A DNA stretch of 62,253 bases from the NCBI RefSeq assembly GCF_001426525.1, contig NZ_LMEW01000031.1, positions 534,092-596,344 of the forward strand, in the 5' to 3' direction. The stretch is from Massilia sp. Root133 (GTDB lineage Bacteria; Pseudomonadota; Gammaproteobacteria; Burkholderiales; Burkholderiaceae_D). The position numbers were made by a program, and so were the translations under genes. Position 1 is the first letter of the stretch. Each line of letters opens with the position of its first letter. Below the pieces are notes generated by a model, which saw only the letters and a list, made by a program, of their open reading frames with translations, searched no databases and had not been told where the DNA came from. Shown piece by piece: positions 1 through 8,536 of this stretch.

Positions 1-1
1 G

Positions 2-1981
2 TCCGGCTCGCGCTATGCCGACACGCTGGTCGGCAATGCGGCCGACAACAGCCTGTCCGGCGACGACGGCAACGACACGATCTCCGGCGATGCCGGCAGC
101 GACTGGCTCGAGGGCGGCAACGGTGCCGACAGCATCCTGGGCGGCCTGGGCATGGACCAGCTGTCCGGCGGCGCCGGCAACGACACGATCGACGGCGGCG
201 CCGACCGCGACCGCGTTACCTATTTCAACGACTACGGCACCATCGCGCCGACCGGCAAGGGCGTCATTGTCAACCTGGCGACCGGTACTGCGACCGACAA
301 CTGGGGCAACACGGACAAGCTCGTCAGCATCGAGGACGCGTCCGGCTCGCGCTATGCCGACACGCTGGTCGGCAATGCGGCCGACAACAGCCTGTCCGGC
401 GACGACGGCAACGACACGATCTCCGGCGATGCCGGCAACGACTGGCTCGACGGCGGCAGCGGTGCCGACAGCATCCTGGGCGGCGCCGGCTTCGACCAGC
501 TGACGGGCGGCGCCGGCAACGACACGCTGGACGGCGGCGCCGACCGCGACCGCGTCAACTACAACTACGAGTACCCGGTCACCGGACTTACCGGCAAGGG
601 CGTGACGGTCAATCTCGCAACGGGCACGGCCATCGACAACTGGGGCAATACGGACAAGCTCGTCGGCATCGAAGAGGTGACCGGCTCCCGCTTCGCCGAC
701 GTCATCACGGGCGATGCGCAGGATAACTACCTGTGGGGCGAAGAAGGCAACGACAGCATCGCGGGTGCCGGCGGGTCGGACATGCTGACCGGGACCAGCG
801 GCAACGACACACTGGACGGCGGCGACGGCCGCGACCGCGCCAATTACTCGGACGACTACCGCGGCCCGGCGCCCACCGGCAAGGGCGTCACGGTCAACCT
901 GGTCACGGGCGTCGCGACCGACAACTGGGGCAACACCGACAAGCTCGTCAGCATCGAGGACGTGACCGGCTCGCGCTATGCCGACACGCTGACCGGCAAT
1001 GCGGCCGACAACAGCCTCAACGCCGACGACGGCAACGACACGCTGTCCGGCGATGCCGGCAACGACTGGCTCGACGCGGGCGCTGGCAGCGACAGCCTGC
1101 TGGGCGGTGCGGGCATGGACCAGCTGTCCGGCGGCGCCGGCAACGACACGATCGACGGCGGCGCCGACCGCGACCGCGTCACCTATTTCAACGACTACGG
1201 CCCCATCGCGCCGACGGGCAAGGGCGTCATCGTCGACCTGACGCTGGGCACCGCGACCGACAACTGGGGCAACACGGACAAGCTCGTCGGCATCGAGGAC
1301 GTGTCCGGCTCGCGCTACGGCGACGTCCTGACCGGCGACGCCAACGACAACAACTTCTACGGCGACGACGGCAACGATACGCTCGCCGGCGGCGCCGGCA
1401 ACGACTGGCTCGACGCCGGCGCCGGCAACGACAGCCTGCTGGGCGGCATCGGTACGGACCAGTTGTCCGGCGGCGCGGGCAACGACACGATCGACGGCGG
1501 CGATGGCCGCGACAACGTCATCTACGACAACGACTATGGCAGCATCGCGCCGACCGGGAAGGGCGTCGTCGTCAACCTGGCGACCGGTGTCGCGACCGAC
1601 AACTGGGGCAATATCGACAAGCTCGTCGGCATCGAAGCCGTCGTCGGTTCGCGCTATGGCGACTTCATCACGGGTAGCGCGGGCGACAACGACCTGTTCG
1701 GCCAGGACGGCAACGACACGCTGGCGGGCGGCGACGGCAACGACTGGCTCGACGGCGGCAACGGCAGCGACGTCCTGCAGGGCGGCAGCGGTGTCGACGC
1801 GTTCTCGGGCGGGACCGGCAACGACACGATCGACGGCGGCGACGGCCGCGACCTCGTCTCGTACACCAACGACTACGGCGCACTCCCGATCACGGGCGTG
1901 GGCGTGAAAGTCAACCTGGCCACCGGCGTCGCCACCGACAACTGGGGCAACACGGATACGCTCGTCAGCATCGAGGACGTG
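2..1981 (+). repeat. Tandem 339-bp (113-aa) repeats inside the RTX gene
   Basis: The codon opening each unit (SGSRYAD or variants) lies at 2, 341, 680, 965, 1304, 1643 and 1982. Spacing is exactly 339 bp except 680 to 965, which is 285 bp, two nonapeptides (54 bp) shorter. The units at 2 and 341 are nearly identical at DNA level. Each unit is several RTX nonapeptides followed by a DRDRVxYxxDYG / NLATGxATDNWGNTDKL segment. The array continues out of the left edge. Confidence 0.93.
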
Positions 1982-2956
1982 TCGGGTTCGCGCTTCGCCG
2001 ACAAGCTGACCGGCAATGGCGCCGACAATGCCCTGATGGGCGGCGCCGGCGACGACGTGCTCGCGGGCGGCGGCGGTGCCGACCGGCTCAATGGCGATGC
2101 CGGCGACGACACCCTGGACGGCGGCAGCGGCGTCGACACGTTGAGCGGCGGCGACGGCAACGACACGTACTACGTCGACAATGCGGGCGACATCGTGATC
2201 GAGACCAATGCGTCCGCGGCGGGCGGGATCGACGAGGTCGTGGCGTCGGCCAGCCACGTGCTGGGTCTCAACGTCGAGAACCTGACCCTGCTGGGCGGAG
2301 CCATCAACGGCACCGGCAATGCGCTGGGCAACCTGATCATCGCCGGTTCGGGCGTGAACGCGATCGACGGCGGCGCCGGCATCGACACGCTGTCGTTCGA
2401 AACGGCCACCACGTCCGGCACGACCGGCGTGACGCTGGCATTGGGCGCGGCCGGCGTGAAGACGACCGCGGCGGGGATTTCCGGCGCGGACACCGTGGTC
2501 AACATCGAAAACCTGATCGGGTCCGACTACAACGACACCTTGTCCGGCAACGCCGGCGTCAATGTCATCCATGGCGGCGAGGGCAGCGACGTCCTCAATG
2601 GCATGGGCGGCAACGACGTGCTGTTCGGCGGCGCGGGCAGCGACGCGTTCGTCTTCACGACGGCGCTGAGCGCCACGGCCAACGTCGTCCGGATCGAGGA
2701 CTTCTCGAAAGGGGAGGACAAGCTTCGGCTGGAAAACGCGATCTTCACGAAGCTGGCGGCCACGGGGACGCTCGGCATCAACAATTTCAAGGTGATCGGT
2801 TCGGCGGCCCTCGATGCGGACGACTACATCCAGTACGACAAGGCCACCGGCGCCCTGTACTACGACGCGGACGGTTCGGGTGTGGGCGCGGCCGTCAAGT
2901 TCGCCATCGTCGGCGTCAACCTGGCGCTGACCAGCACCGACTTCATGGTGATCTGA
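2..2956 (+). CDS. RTX (hemolysin-type calcium-binding) repeat protein, 5'-truncated by the window edge
   Basis: The frame is open from base 2 to the TGA at 2954-2956, so the start lies outside the window and only the C-terminal 984 residues are seen. The protein is almost entirely glycine/aspartate-rich nonapeptides of the GGxGxDxLx type, which fold into calcium-binding beta-rolls. Seven units start with a GSRY/FxD motif, and each also has a non-RTX stretch with NLATG and TDNWGNTDKL. The last ~120 residues (VRIEDFSKGEDKLRLE, LYYDADGSGVGAAVKFA, terminal STDFMVI) match the usual end of type I secretion substrates, so export through a TolC-type channel is inferred. No catalytic domain is visible; a large surface adhesin or biofilm protein is likeliest, but an enzyme domain could lie upstream. 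No type I secretion genes are in the window. Confidence 0.9.
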   Translation, partial: SGSRYADTLVGNAADNSLSGDDGNDTISGDAGSDWLEGGNGADSILGGLGMDQLSGGAGNDTIDGGADRDRVTYFNDYGTIAPTGKGVIVNLATGTATDNWGNTDKLVSIEDASGSRYADTLVGNAADNSLSGDDGNDTISGDAGNDWLDGGSGADSILGGAGFDQLTGGAGNDTLDGGADRDRVNYNYEYPVTGLTGKGVTVNLATGTAIDNWGNTDKLVGIEEVTGSRFADVITGDAQDNYLWGEEGNDSIAGAGGSDMLTGTSGNDTLDGGDGRDRANYSDDYRGPAPTGKGVTVNLVTGVATDNWGNTDKLVSIEDVTGSRYADTLTGNAADNSLNADDGNDTLSGDAGNDWLDAGAGSDSLLGGAGMDQLSGGAGNDTIDGGADRDRVTYFNDYGPIAPTGKGVIVDLTLGTATDNWGNTDKLVGIEDVSGSRYGDVLTGDANDNNFYGDDGNDTLAGGAGNDWLDAGAGNDSLLGGIGTDQLSGGAGNDTIDGGDGRDNVIYDNDYGSIAPTGKGVVVNLATGVATDNWGNIDKLVGIEAVVGSRYGDFITGSAGDNDLFGQDGNDTLAGGDGNDWLDGGNGSDVLQGGSGVDAFSGGTGNDTIDGGDGRDLVSYTNDYGALPITGVGVKVNLATGVATDNWGNTDTLVSIEDVSGSRFADKLTGNGADNALMGGAGDDVLAGGGGADRLNGDAGDDTLDGGSGVDTLSGGDGNDTYYVDNAGDIVIETNASAAGGIDEVVASASHVLGLNVENLTLLGGAINGTGNALGNLIIAGSGVNAIDGGAGIDTLSFETATTSGTTGVTLALGAAGVKTTAAGISGADTVVNIENLIGSDYNDTLSGNAGVNVIHGGEGSDVLNGMGGNDVLFGGAGSDAFVFTTALSATANVVRIEDFSKGEDKLRLENAIFTKLAATGTLGINNFKVIGSAALDADDYIQYDKATGALYYDADGSGVGAAVKFAIVGVNLALTSTDFMVI

Positions 2957-3043
2957 GGCAGAGCAGGCCGGTTCCTGCGGACTTCCTGGGTATATACTGG
3001 ACCATCGTTGCCCGATGACCAGTCCAGGAACCGTGGGTCCCCA

Positions 3044-5308
3044 ATGAACCAGTCGCTCTCCCGCCCGACGAGGATCAGCTATTGCCTGATCATCCTGTTG
3101 CTGCTGGCGACGCCGGCGCTGCTGGTCTGGCAGCACTACGGGATGGTCAGGACCATCGAGATCTCGCCCGGCCAGCCGCACGGCGCCAGTGTCGCGGACG
3201 ACCGGCCCGAGCTGGGGGGCAACTCGGTGGGCATCCTGGAGCGCACCCCCGATGCGATCGTCATGCGGTGCGCGCTGGGCACGGTCGCGACTTACGGCTT
3301 CTGCAAGTTGCAGTTCCTGCTGGGCCGGCCGGGCAAGGGGATCGATCTGTCCGGGTTCGACTCGATCGATTTCGACCTGCGCTACACGGGGCGGCCGCCG
3401 CGTATCGTCAAGCTGCACCTGATGAATTTCGAGCCGGAGTTCTCCACCCTCGGCGACTGGAATTCGCAGCGCTTCAACGAAGCGGAAATCGACTTGTCGC
3501 GGCAGGCCACTCCGTTCACGATTCCGATGAACGTCCTGCGCACCGCCGACTGGTGGCGCAGCACGCACAAGATCCCGCTGTCCAAGAGCTACCCCCGGCT
3601 CGACCGCGTGACGGCCGTGGAATTGTCGACGGGCGCCGTCCCGCAGGGGCAGACCATCACGCTCGAGGTGCGCTCGATCCGCTTCCACGGCAAGTGGATC
3701 TCGAAGACCGCGCTGCTCATGGGCCTGGTGTTCGCCTGGATCGCCTGCGGCATCCTCGGCCTGACGCTCGGCCTGCTGCATTTCCGGGACAGCCTGTCCG
3801 CCACGAAGTCGCGCCTGGAACACCTGGCCGCCGTCGACCGCGAACGCAAGGCGGCCGAAGCGGCGCGCGAGGCGGCGCTGGCCGAGGCCGTCGGCCTCGC
3901 GCGCCAGCGCAGCAATTTTCTCGCGCAGATGAGCCATGAATTGCGCACCCCGCTCAACGCCATCATCGGCTATGCGCAATTGCTCAAGCGCGACCGGCAC
4001 CTGCTGAACGACCGCCAGGCCGCGGGCCTCGCCACCATCCACGAAAGCGGCCAGCACCTGCTCACCCTCATCAACGACATCCTGGACCTGGCGCGGGTCG
4101 AGGCCGGCAAGATGGTGCTGTATCCGGCCGCGGTCCACCTCGGCACATTCCTGCAGGTGGTCGTCGACATCATGCGCGTGAAGGCCGAGGAGAAGGGCCT
4201 CGCGTTCGAGTACGCACTCGCGCCCGACGTGCCGGCCGCCGTGACGGTCGACGAGACGCGCCTGCGCCAGGTGCTGCTCAACCTGCTCGGCAACGCGGTG
4301 AAATTCACCGATCGCGGGACGGTCTCGCTGCGGGTGGCGCGCGTGCCGGCGGCAAGCGGGGACGACGCCTGCGTACGGCTGCGCTTCGAGGTGGCCGACA
4401 CGGGCATCGGCATGAGCGCGCAACAGCTCGGCCGCCTGTTTCGCCCGTTCGAACAGGTGGCCGACGTGCCGCGGCGCGCCGGCGGCACGGGGCTGGGCCT
4501 GGCCATCAGCCAGCAACTGGTGCGCCTGATGGGCGGCACCATCGGCGTCGCCAGCGAACCGGACGAGGGCAGCACGTTCTGGTTCGAATTCGCCGCGCCG
4601 GTCGCCACCGGCAGCCCGGCCAGCGTGCCGTCGCAGCGTACGATCGTCGGCTATGAAGGCGAGCGCAAGCGCTTGCTGATCGTCGACGACGTCCCGCAGA
4701 ACCGCGCGATGCTGGTCGACCTGCTGCAGGCCGTGGGCTTCGTCGTGGCCGCGGCCGAGAACGGCCTCGAATGCCTCGCCCTGCTCGACAGCTTCAAGCC
4801 CGACCTGATCGTAATGGACGTCATGATGCCTGTGATCGACGGCAACGAGACGACGCGGCGGATCCGCCAGATGCCGGCGTGGCGCCGGGTGCCCGTCATC
4901 GCCGTGACGGCCGGCGCGAGTCCCGAGGACGAAGCGCGGTGCCGGGAAGCGGGCGCCGACGCCTTCGTGCCCAAGCCGGTCGAACACGACGTCCTGCTGC
5001 GCGCCATCGGCACACAGCTGGGCCTGGCGTGGATCACCGGCCCGGCTGCGCCGGACGCGCCGCCGGAGGAGGAAGAGGCCGCGCTGGTCGTCCCGCCCAC
5101 CGAAGAGATCGAGGTGCTGTGGCAGCTGGTGCGGATCGGAAACATGCGCAAGATCCGCGAACAGGCCGGCTACCTGCGGACGCTCGACCCGTCCTATGCG
5201 CCGTTCGCCGACCACCTCGATGCGCTCGCGCGGGGCTATCACTCGAAAGACCTGGCCGCGTTCGTGGCCCGCTACCGGACCGAGGACGTCGTGCGGCCGG
5301 CGGTTTGA
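3044..5308 (+). CDS. Membrane hybrid sensor histidine kinase / response regulator
   Basis: Predicted 754-aa inner-membrane kinase. Order: TM1 (about 12-29), a ~190-aa periplasmic domain that looks beta-rich (resembling galactose-binding/CIA30 folds, low confidence), TM2 (about 223-245), a short coiled coil, HisKA with MSHELRTPLN (phospho-His about 298), HATPase with GTGLGLAISQQ, a receiver with LIVMDVMMP (phospho-Asp about 592), and a ~110-aa acidic tail without a recognisable Hpt motif. ATG 3044 is preferred over an in-frame TTG at 3008 because AGGAA lies upstream and the membrane helix then sits at the N-terminus. It stands alone between the RTX gene and the peptidase; no separate output regulator is adjacent. 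The input signal is unknown. Confidence 0.9.
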   Translation: MNQSLSRPTRISYCLIILLLLATPALLVWQHYGMVRTIEISPGQPHGASVADDRPELGGNSVGILERTPDAIVMRCALGTVATYGFCKLQFLLGRPGKGIDLSGFDSIDFDLRYTGRPPRIVKLHLMNFEPEFSTLGDWNSQRFNEAEIDLSRQATPFTIPMNVLRTADWWRSTHKIPLSKSYPRLDRVTAVELSTGAVPQGQTITLEVRSIRFHGKWISKTALLMGLVFAWIACGILGLTLGLLHFRDSLSATKSRLEHLAAVDRERKAAEAAREAALAEAVGLARQRSNFLAQMSHELRTPLNAIIGYAQLLKRDRHLLNDRQAAGLATIHESGQHLLTLINDILDLARVEAGKMVLYPAAVHLGTFLQVVVDIMRVKAEEKGLAFEYALAPDVPAAVTVDETRLRQVLLNLLGNAVKFTDRGTVSLRVARVPAASGDDACVRLRFEVADTGIGMSAQQLGRLFRPFEQVADVPRRAGGTGLGLAISQQLVRLMGGTIGVASEPDEGSTFWFEFAAPVATGSPASVPSQRTIVGYEGERKRLLIVDDVPQNRAMLVDLLQAVGFVVAAAENGLECLALLDSFKPDLIVMDVMMPVIDGNETTRRIRQMPAWRRVPVIAVTAGASPEDEARCREAGADAFVPKPVEHDVLLRAIGTQLGLAWITGPAAPDAPPEEEEAALVVPPTEEIEVLWQLVRIGNMRKIREQAGYLRTLDPSYAPFADHLDALARGYHSKDLAAFVARYRTEDVVRPAV

Positions 5309-5431
5309 CGACGGACAAATACATATGTGTCGGAGAAATTTACATAAATACAATCATTTTGAAACAAAAAATCCGGCAAAAATGAAACAAGCGTTTGATT
5401 AATTGAAGAAATAACTCTTGGTTACAGTTAA

Positions 5432-5447
5432 TGGCATACCCCTTGCT
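5432..5447 (+). promoter_or_regulatory. Candidate sigma-54 (-24/-12) promoter for the S53 peptidase operon
   Basis: TGGCATACCCCTTGCT fits the RpoN consensus TGGCAC-N5-TTGCW with one mismatch. The invariant GG (5433-5434) and GC (5445-5446) are ten bases apart as required. The ~100 bp upstream is strikingly AT-rich for this genome, as expected for enhancer/IHF contacts. The predicted start (~5458) leaves a ~50-nt leader before TTG 5509. Confidence 0.6.
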
Positions 5448-5508
5448 TGACTGCGGATGAGCCTGCCGGTGCCCGGCGGGATCTCCAACAATCGACAGGG
5501 AGTCCGCT

Positions 5509-7398
5509 TTGAGAACGCTTACCGCCATTGCTGTAGCCATCGGCGTGCTGACCACGTCGCTGGCGTACGGCGCCACGACCTCCACCCAGTTCCACCTCGA
5601 CCGCGATGCGCGCATCGTCGACCTGGGCCTCGCGCCCCAGTCGGAAGTGCGCCAGGTCACGCTGTCGCTGGCGGTGAAAAACGCCGCCGCGATGGACGCG
5701 CACGCGGCGTCCATCGTCGACCCGTCCAGCCCGAACTACCGCAAGTTCCTGACGCCGGCGCAGGTCGGCAGCCTGTACGGCCAGGACGCCACGTCCATCG
5801 CCCAGGTGGTGAACTTCCTGCAGTCCCAGGGCCTCACGGTCACGAAAGTCTATGCGAACAACCTGCTGATTTCCGCGAAGGGCACGAATGCGCAACTCGC
5901 GGCCGTGTTCGGCAGCCCGATCCATGCCTACCAGTCGCTGGGCCGCAAGTACGAGGCGCCGGCGGGCGCGACCACCGTGCCGGCCAACCTGTCCGGCATC
6001 GTCAAGGCCGTGCACGGCTTGAACGGCCGTCCGCTCTTCCACAGCAATATCGTGCGCCAGCCGGCCTCGGGCGTGGCGACCGGCGAGTCGAAGCTCGTAC
6101 CGAGCCGCATCCCGACCGCGAACGCCGCGGCCGCCTCCTTGCCGGGCGAGTACACGGTACGGGACCTGGCCGCCAAATACAACGTGACGCCGCTGTACGC
6201 GGCCGGCGTGACGGGCGCCGGCAAGACCATCGGCATCGCCACGCTGGCCGGCTACCGCCAGTCCGATGCGTACGGCTACTGGAATGCACTGGGGTTGAAC
6301 GTGGCGCCGAACCGCATCACCGACGTGCCGGTCGACGGCGGCCCGCTGCCGGATGACGGTCCGGGCAGCGACGGCGCCGGCGAGACCACCCTCGACATCG
6401 AACAATCGGGCGGCGTGGCGCCGGGCGCGAACATCCGCGTCTACCTGGCGCCGAACCAGGGCAATGGTTTCCTGGACATGTTCGCCACGGCCGTCGACGA
6501 GAACATCGTCGATACGCTGTCCGTGAGCTGGGGCGCCGCAGAGGTATTCAATGACCCGGCGGACCTGGCCGCGTTCCACGCGGTGTTCGTCCAGGCCGCG
6601 CTGCAGGGCATTCCCGTGATCGCCGCGTCGGGCGACGCCGGCGCCTTCGACATCAACAGCGCGCTGCCGTATCCCGCCTGCACGACCCTGCTGACGACCG
6701 ATCACCCGGCGTCCGACACGGCCGTGCTGGCCGCCGGCGGCACGACCCTGCCGCACACGCAGGCGCACAAGTACGGCAACATCACGATCCCGACCGAGCG
6801 CGCGTGGGCGTGGGACTACCTGCGCAACTACATCACGCAATACTACGGCCAGACCACGTATTACACGGATTACTTCCCGGTGGGCGGCGGTGGCGGCGTG
6901 AGCGTCGACTTCGGCCGGCCGTCGTACCAGAACAACCTGGCCGGCGTCGCGTCGACCTCGGCGGCGCAGAGCCTGTACTGCAAGGCGTCCGTGCTGGGCG
7001 ATCCAGGCACGGGCTACGAATGGCTGATCGACCTGCCGCCTGCCGTCCCGGGCCGTAACCTGCCGGACGTGTCGCTCAACGCCGACCCGTACAGCGGCTA
7101 CCTCGTGTACTTCGAAGGGCAATGGGGTTCGGGCAGCGGCGGCACCAGCTTCGTCGCGCCGCAGCTGAACGGCATTTTCACCCTGATCGCGGCCGGCAGG
7201 AACGACCGCCTGGGCCTGCTGCATCCGCAGCTGTACGGCGCTTTCAAGACCTACGGCTATGGCGCCAGGTCGCCGTTCCGCGCGATCACGGCCGGCACGA
7301 ATCTTTACTACAAGAGCACGAACACGTTCAACCCGGCGACGGGCCTCGGCTCGCTCGACGTGACGAACCTCGCGCGCGCATTCGGCGTGAATCTGTAA
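5509..7398 (+). CDS. Secreted S53 family serine-carboxyl peptidase (sedolisin/kumamolisin type)
   Basis: 629 aa. An N-terminal signal peptide (to about residue 21, ending SLAYG) is followed by a pro-kumamolisin activation domain (about 30-170) and a subtilisin-fold S53 domain. The catalytic set is visible: Glu292 and Asp296 in GAGETTLDIE, oxyanion Asp376 in ASGDAGA, and nucleophile Ser547 in GGTSFVAP. The C-terminal NPATGLGSLDV stretch resembles the family's calcium-binding end. Family members are acid-active endopeptidases that mature by removing their pro-region. The start is TTG, supported by AGGGAG about 7 bp upstream. The PEP-CTERM gene follows after 19 bp, so co-transcription is likely, and a sigma-54 promoter candidate lies upstream. 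Confidence 0.92.
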   Translation: MRTLTAIAVAIGVLTTSLAYGATTSTQFHLDRDARIVDLGLAPQSEVRQVTLSLAVKNAAAMDAHAASIVDPSSPNYRKFLTPAQVGSLYGQDATSIAQVVNFLQSQGLTVTKVYANNLLISAKGTNAQLAAVFGSPIHAYQSLGRKYEAPAGATTVPANLSGIVKAVHGLNGRPLFHSNIVRQPASGVATGESKLVPSRIPTANAAAASLPGEYTVRDLAAKYNVTPLYAAGVTGAGKTIGIATLAGYRQSDAYGYWNALGLNVAPNRITDVPVDGGPLPDDGPGSDGAGETTLDIEQSGGVAPGANIRVYLAPNQGNGFLDMFATAVDENIVDTLSVSWGAAEVFNDPADLAAFHAVFVQAALQGIPVIAASGDAGAFDINSALPYPACTTLLTTDHPASDTAVLAAGGTTLPHTQAHKYGNITIPTERAWAWDYLRNYITQYYGQTTYYTDYFPVGGGGGVSVDFGRPSYQNNLAGVASTSAAQSLYCKASVLGDPGTGYEWLIDLPPAVPGRNLPDVSLNADPYSGYLVYFEGQWGSGSGGTSFVAPQLNGIFTLIAAGRNDRLGLLHPQLYGAFKTYGYGARSPFRAITAGTNLYYKSTNTFNPATGLGSLDVTNLARAFGVNL

Positions 7399-7417
7399 AC
7401 CCTTCAGGAACAAGCAA

Positions 7418-7954
7418 ATGAAATCGATCAAGCACATGCTGTTCGGCCTCGTCCTCGCGACCTGCGCCGCCTTCAACGCCTCCGCCACGCCGACGTACAG
7501 CGACATGTTCTTCGTCGTGCCCGAGTTCGGCCCGACCACGACCCAGACCTGGGATTTCGGCATCTCGGCACCCGGCGCCCTGGCCGGCGAGACGTTCGAG
7601 TTCGACTTCCTGTTCAACACGCCGCCCGAGCCGGCATGGTTCTCGTTCGTCGTGTTCCCGGACCTTGCGGGCTCGATCGCCTTCACCGACCTCGGCATCT
7701 TCGCCGGCGACCTCTTCACGCCGATCGACGCGCTGAGCCTGAACCTGGCGAGCGAACTGGCGAAAGGTGCGGGCTGGATCACGAGCGGCACGTACGACCT
7801 GCGCCTGGCCGGCACGTTCCTCGTCGACGGCGCCGGTTTCACGGGGCGTGCGGAGTCCGACATTCCGGAACCCGTGAGCCTGGCGCTGCTGGGGCTCGGC
7901 CTGGCGGGGATGGCGGGGGTGCGGCGGCGCAAGGCCGTCAAGGAAGCGGCTTGA
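7418..7954 (+). CDS. PEP-CTERM sorting-domain protein
   Basis: 178 aa. It has a cleavable signal peptide (about 1-23, ending FNASA), a ~125-aa domain of unknown function rich in Phe, Asp and Gly, and a C-terminal sorting signal: IPEPVSLALLGLGLAGMAGV, then RRRK. That tripartite tail (PEP motif, one helix, basic cluster) is recognised by exosortase in EPS-producing Gram-negatives, so processing and surface or matrix delivery is inferred. No exosortase (EpsH/XrtA) gene is in the window and must lie elsewhere. Its position 19 bp after the secreted peptidase suggests a shared transcript. The mid-domain is not recognised. Confidence 0.88.
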   Translation: MKSIKHMLFGLVLATCAAFNASATPTYSDMFFVVPEFGPTTTQTWDFGISAPGALAGETFEFDFLFNTPPEPAWFSFVVFPDLAGSIAFTDLGIFAGDLFTPIDALSLNLASELAKGAGWITSGTYDLRLAGTFLVDGAGFTGRAESDIPEPVSLALLGLGLAGMAGVRRRKAVKEAA

Positions 7955-8536
7955 TGTGAAGGCCGGCATGTCGCCGCGGCGCCTTGCCGCGGTCCTCCTG
8001 TGCCTGCGGACCGACCGGAACGTGGAGCGGTCGGAACGATGTTTTCAAACGACGGGCGCCGCCCGTCCCCGGCACGCAACGCCGTTCGACATGCCTCACT
8101 CGACCCCGCGGCCCGACCCTTCGACGAGCACGGCGCCCGAAAACTGTTGCAACCCGCCGGCTTGTGGCCGACGTGGGACCCGCCGTACATCATCTCCTGC
8201 ATCGCGTTCGTGAAGACATCGTAGACGCGCTCAGGATCACACTGACATGGTGGCCGTGCCGCTGATGCGGCGGGAGAATATCTGCCCGACACGAAAACAA
8301 ATGCCCGCGAAGTTGCGGGCATTTTATTGCCTACTGCACGGAGCAATTGCTCTAGTTTATTTGCCCAGCTAATCCCATGGAGCGGCGGCCTGACGGCTTG
8401 CGTGGTGTCAAAAGGCTAATTCGGCCCGTATAGGAGTATCTCATTTCGTGTCATTCCGGGCCACGTAACATTTAGTTGTTACTGCGTAATGCAACGCCTC
8501 TTTTAGTGCCGTTTGGTAATTCAAGCGAACACGTAC
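7955..8536. other. 580-bp intergenic stretch before the polysaccharide operon
   Basis: No convincing gene is seen. Short frames such as 7956-8213 have no start signal and shadow-like composition, and a long minus-strand frame is antisense to the peptidase. The only clear element is an intrinsic terminator at 8301-8327. Past about 8340 the DNA becomes visibly AT-richer, which probably marks the promoter zone of the operon starting near 8537. No -35/-10 pair could be fixed with confidence. Confidence 0.6.
8301..8327 (+). terminator. Rho-independent terminator
   Basis: TGCCCGC / GCGGGCA 7-bp perfect GC-rich stem (8302-8308 with 8315-8321), loop GAAGTT, followed by TTTTATT. It sits ~350 bp after the PEP-CTERM stop and would end that transcript before the EPS operon. 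Confidence 0.8.

Noticed and set aside
2..1981. Regular repeats suggesting a CRISPR array
   Set aside because: The repeats are in frame within one coding region and encode RTX units; there are no unique spacers.
7956..8265. Small plus-strand frames between the PEP-CTERM gene and the terminator at 8301
   Set aside because: No ribosome-binding site, no recognisable domain, and three frames open at once.
5428..8346. 972-codon open frame on the minus strand
   Set aside because: It is antisense to the S53 peptidase and PEP-CTERM genes, which have clear motifs; its Arg/Ala/Val-rich translation is a high-GC shadow.
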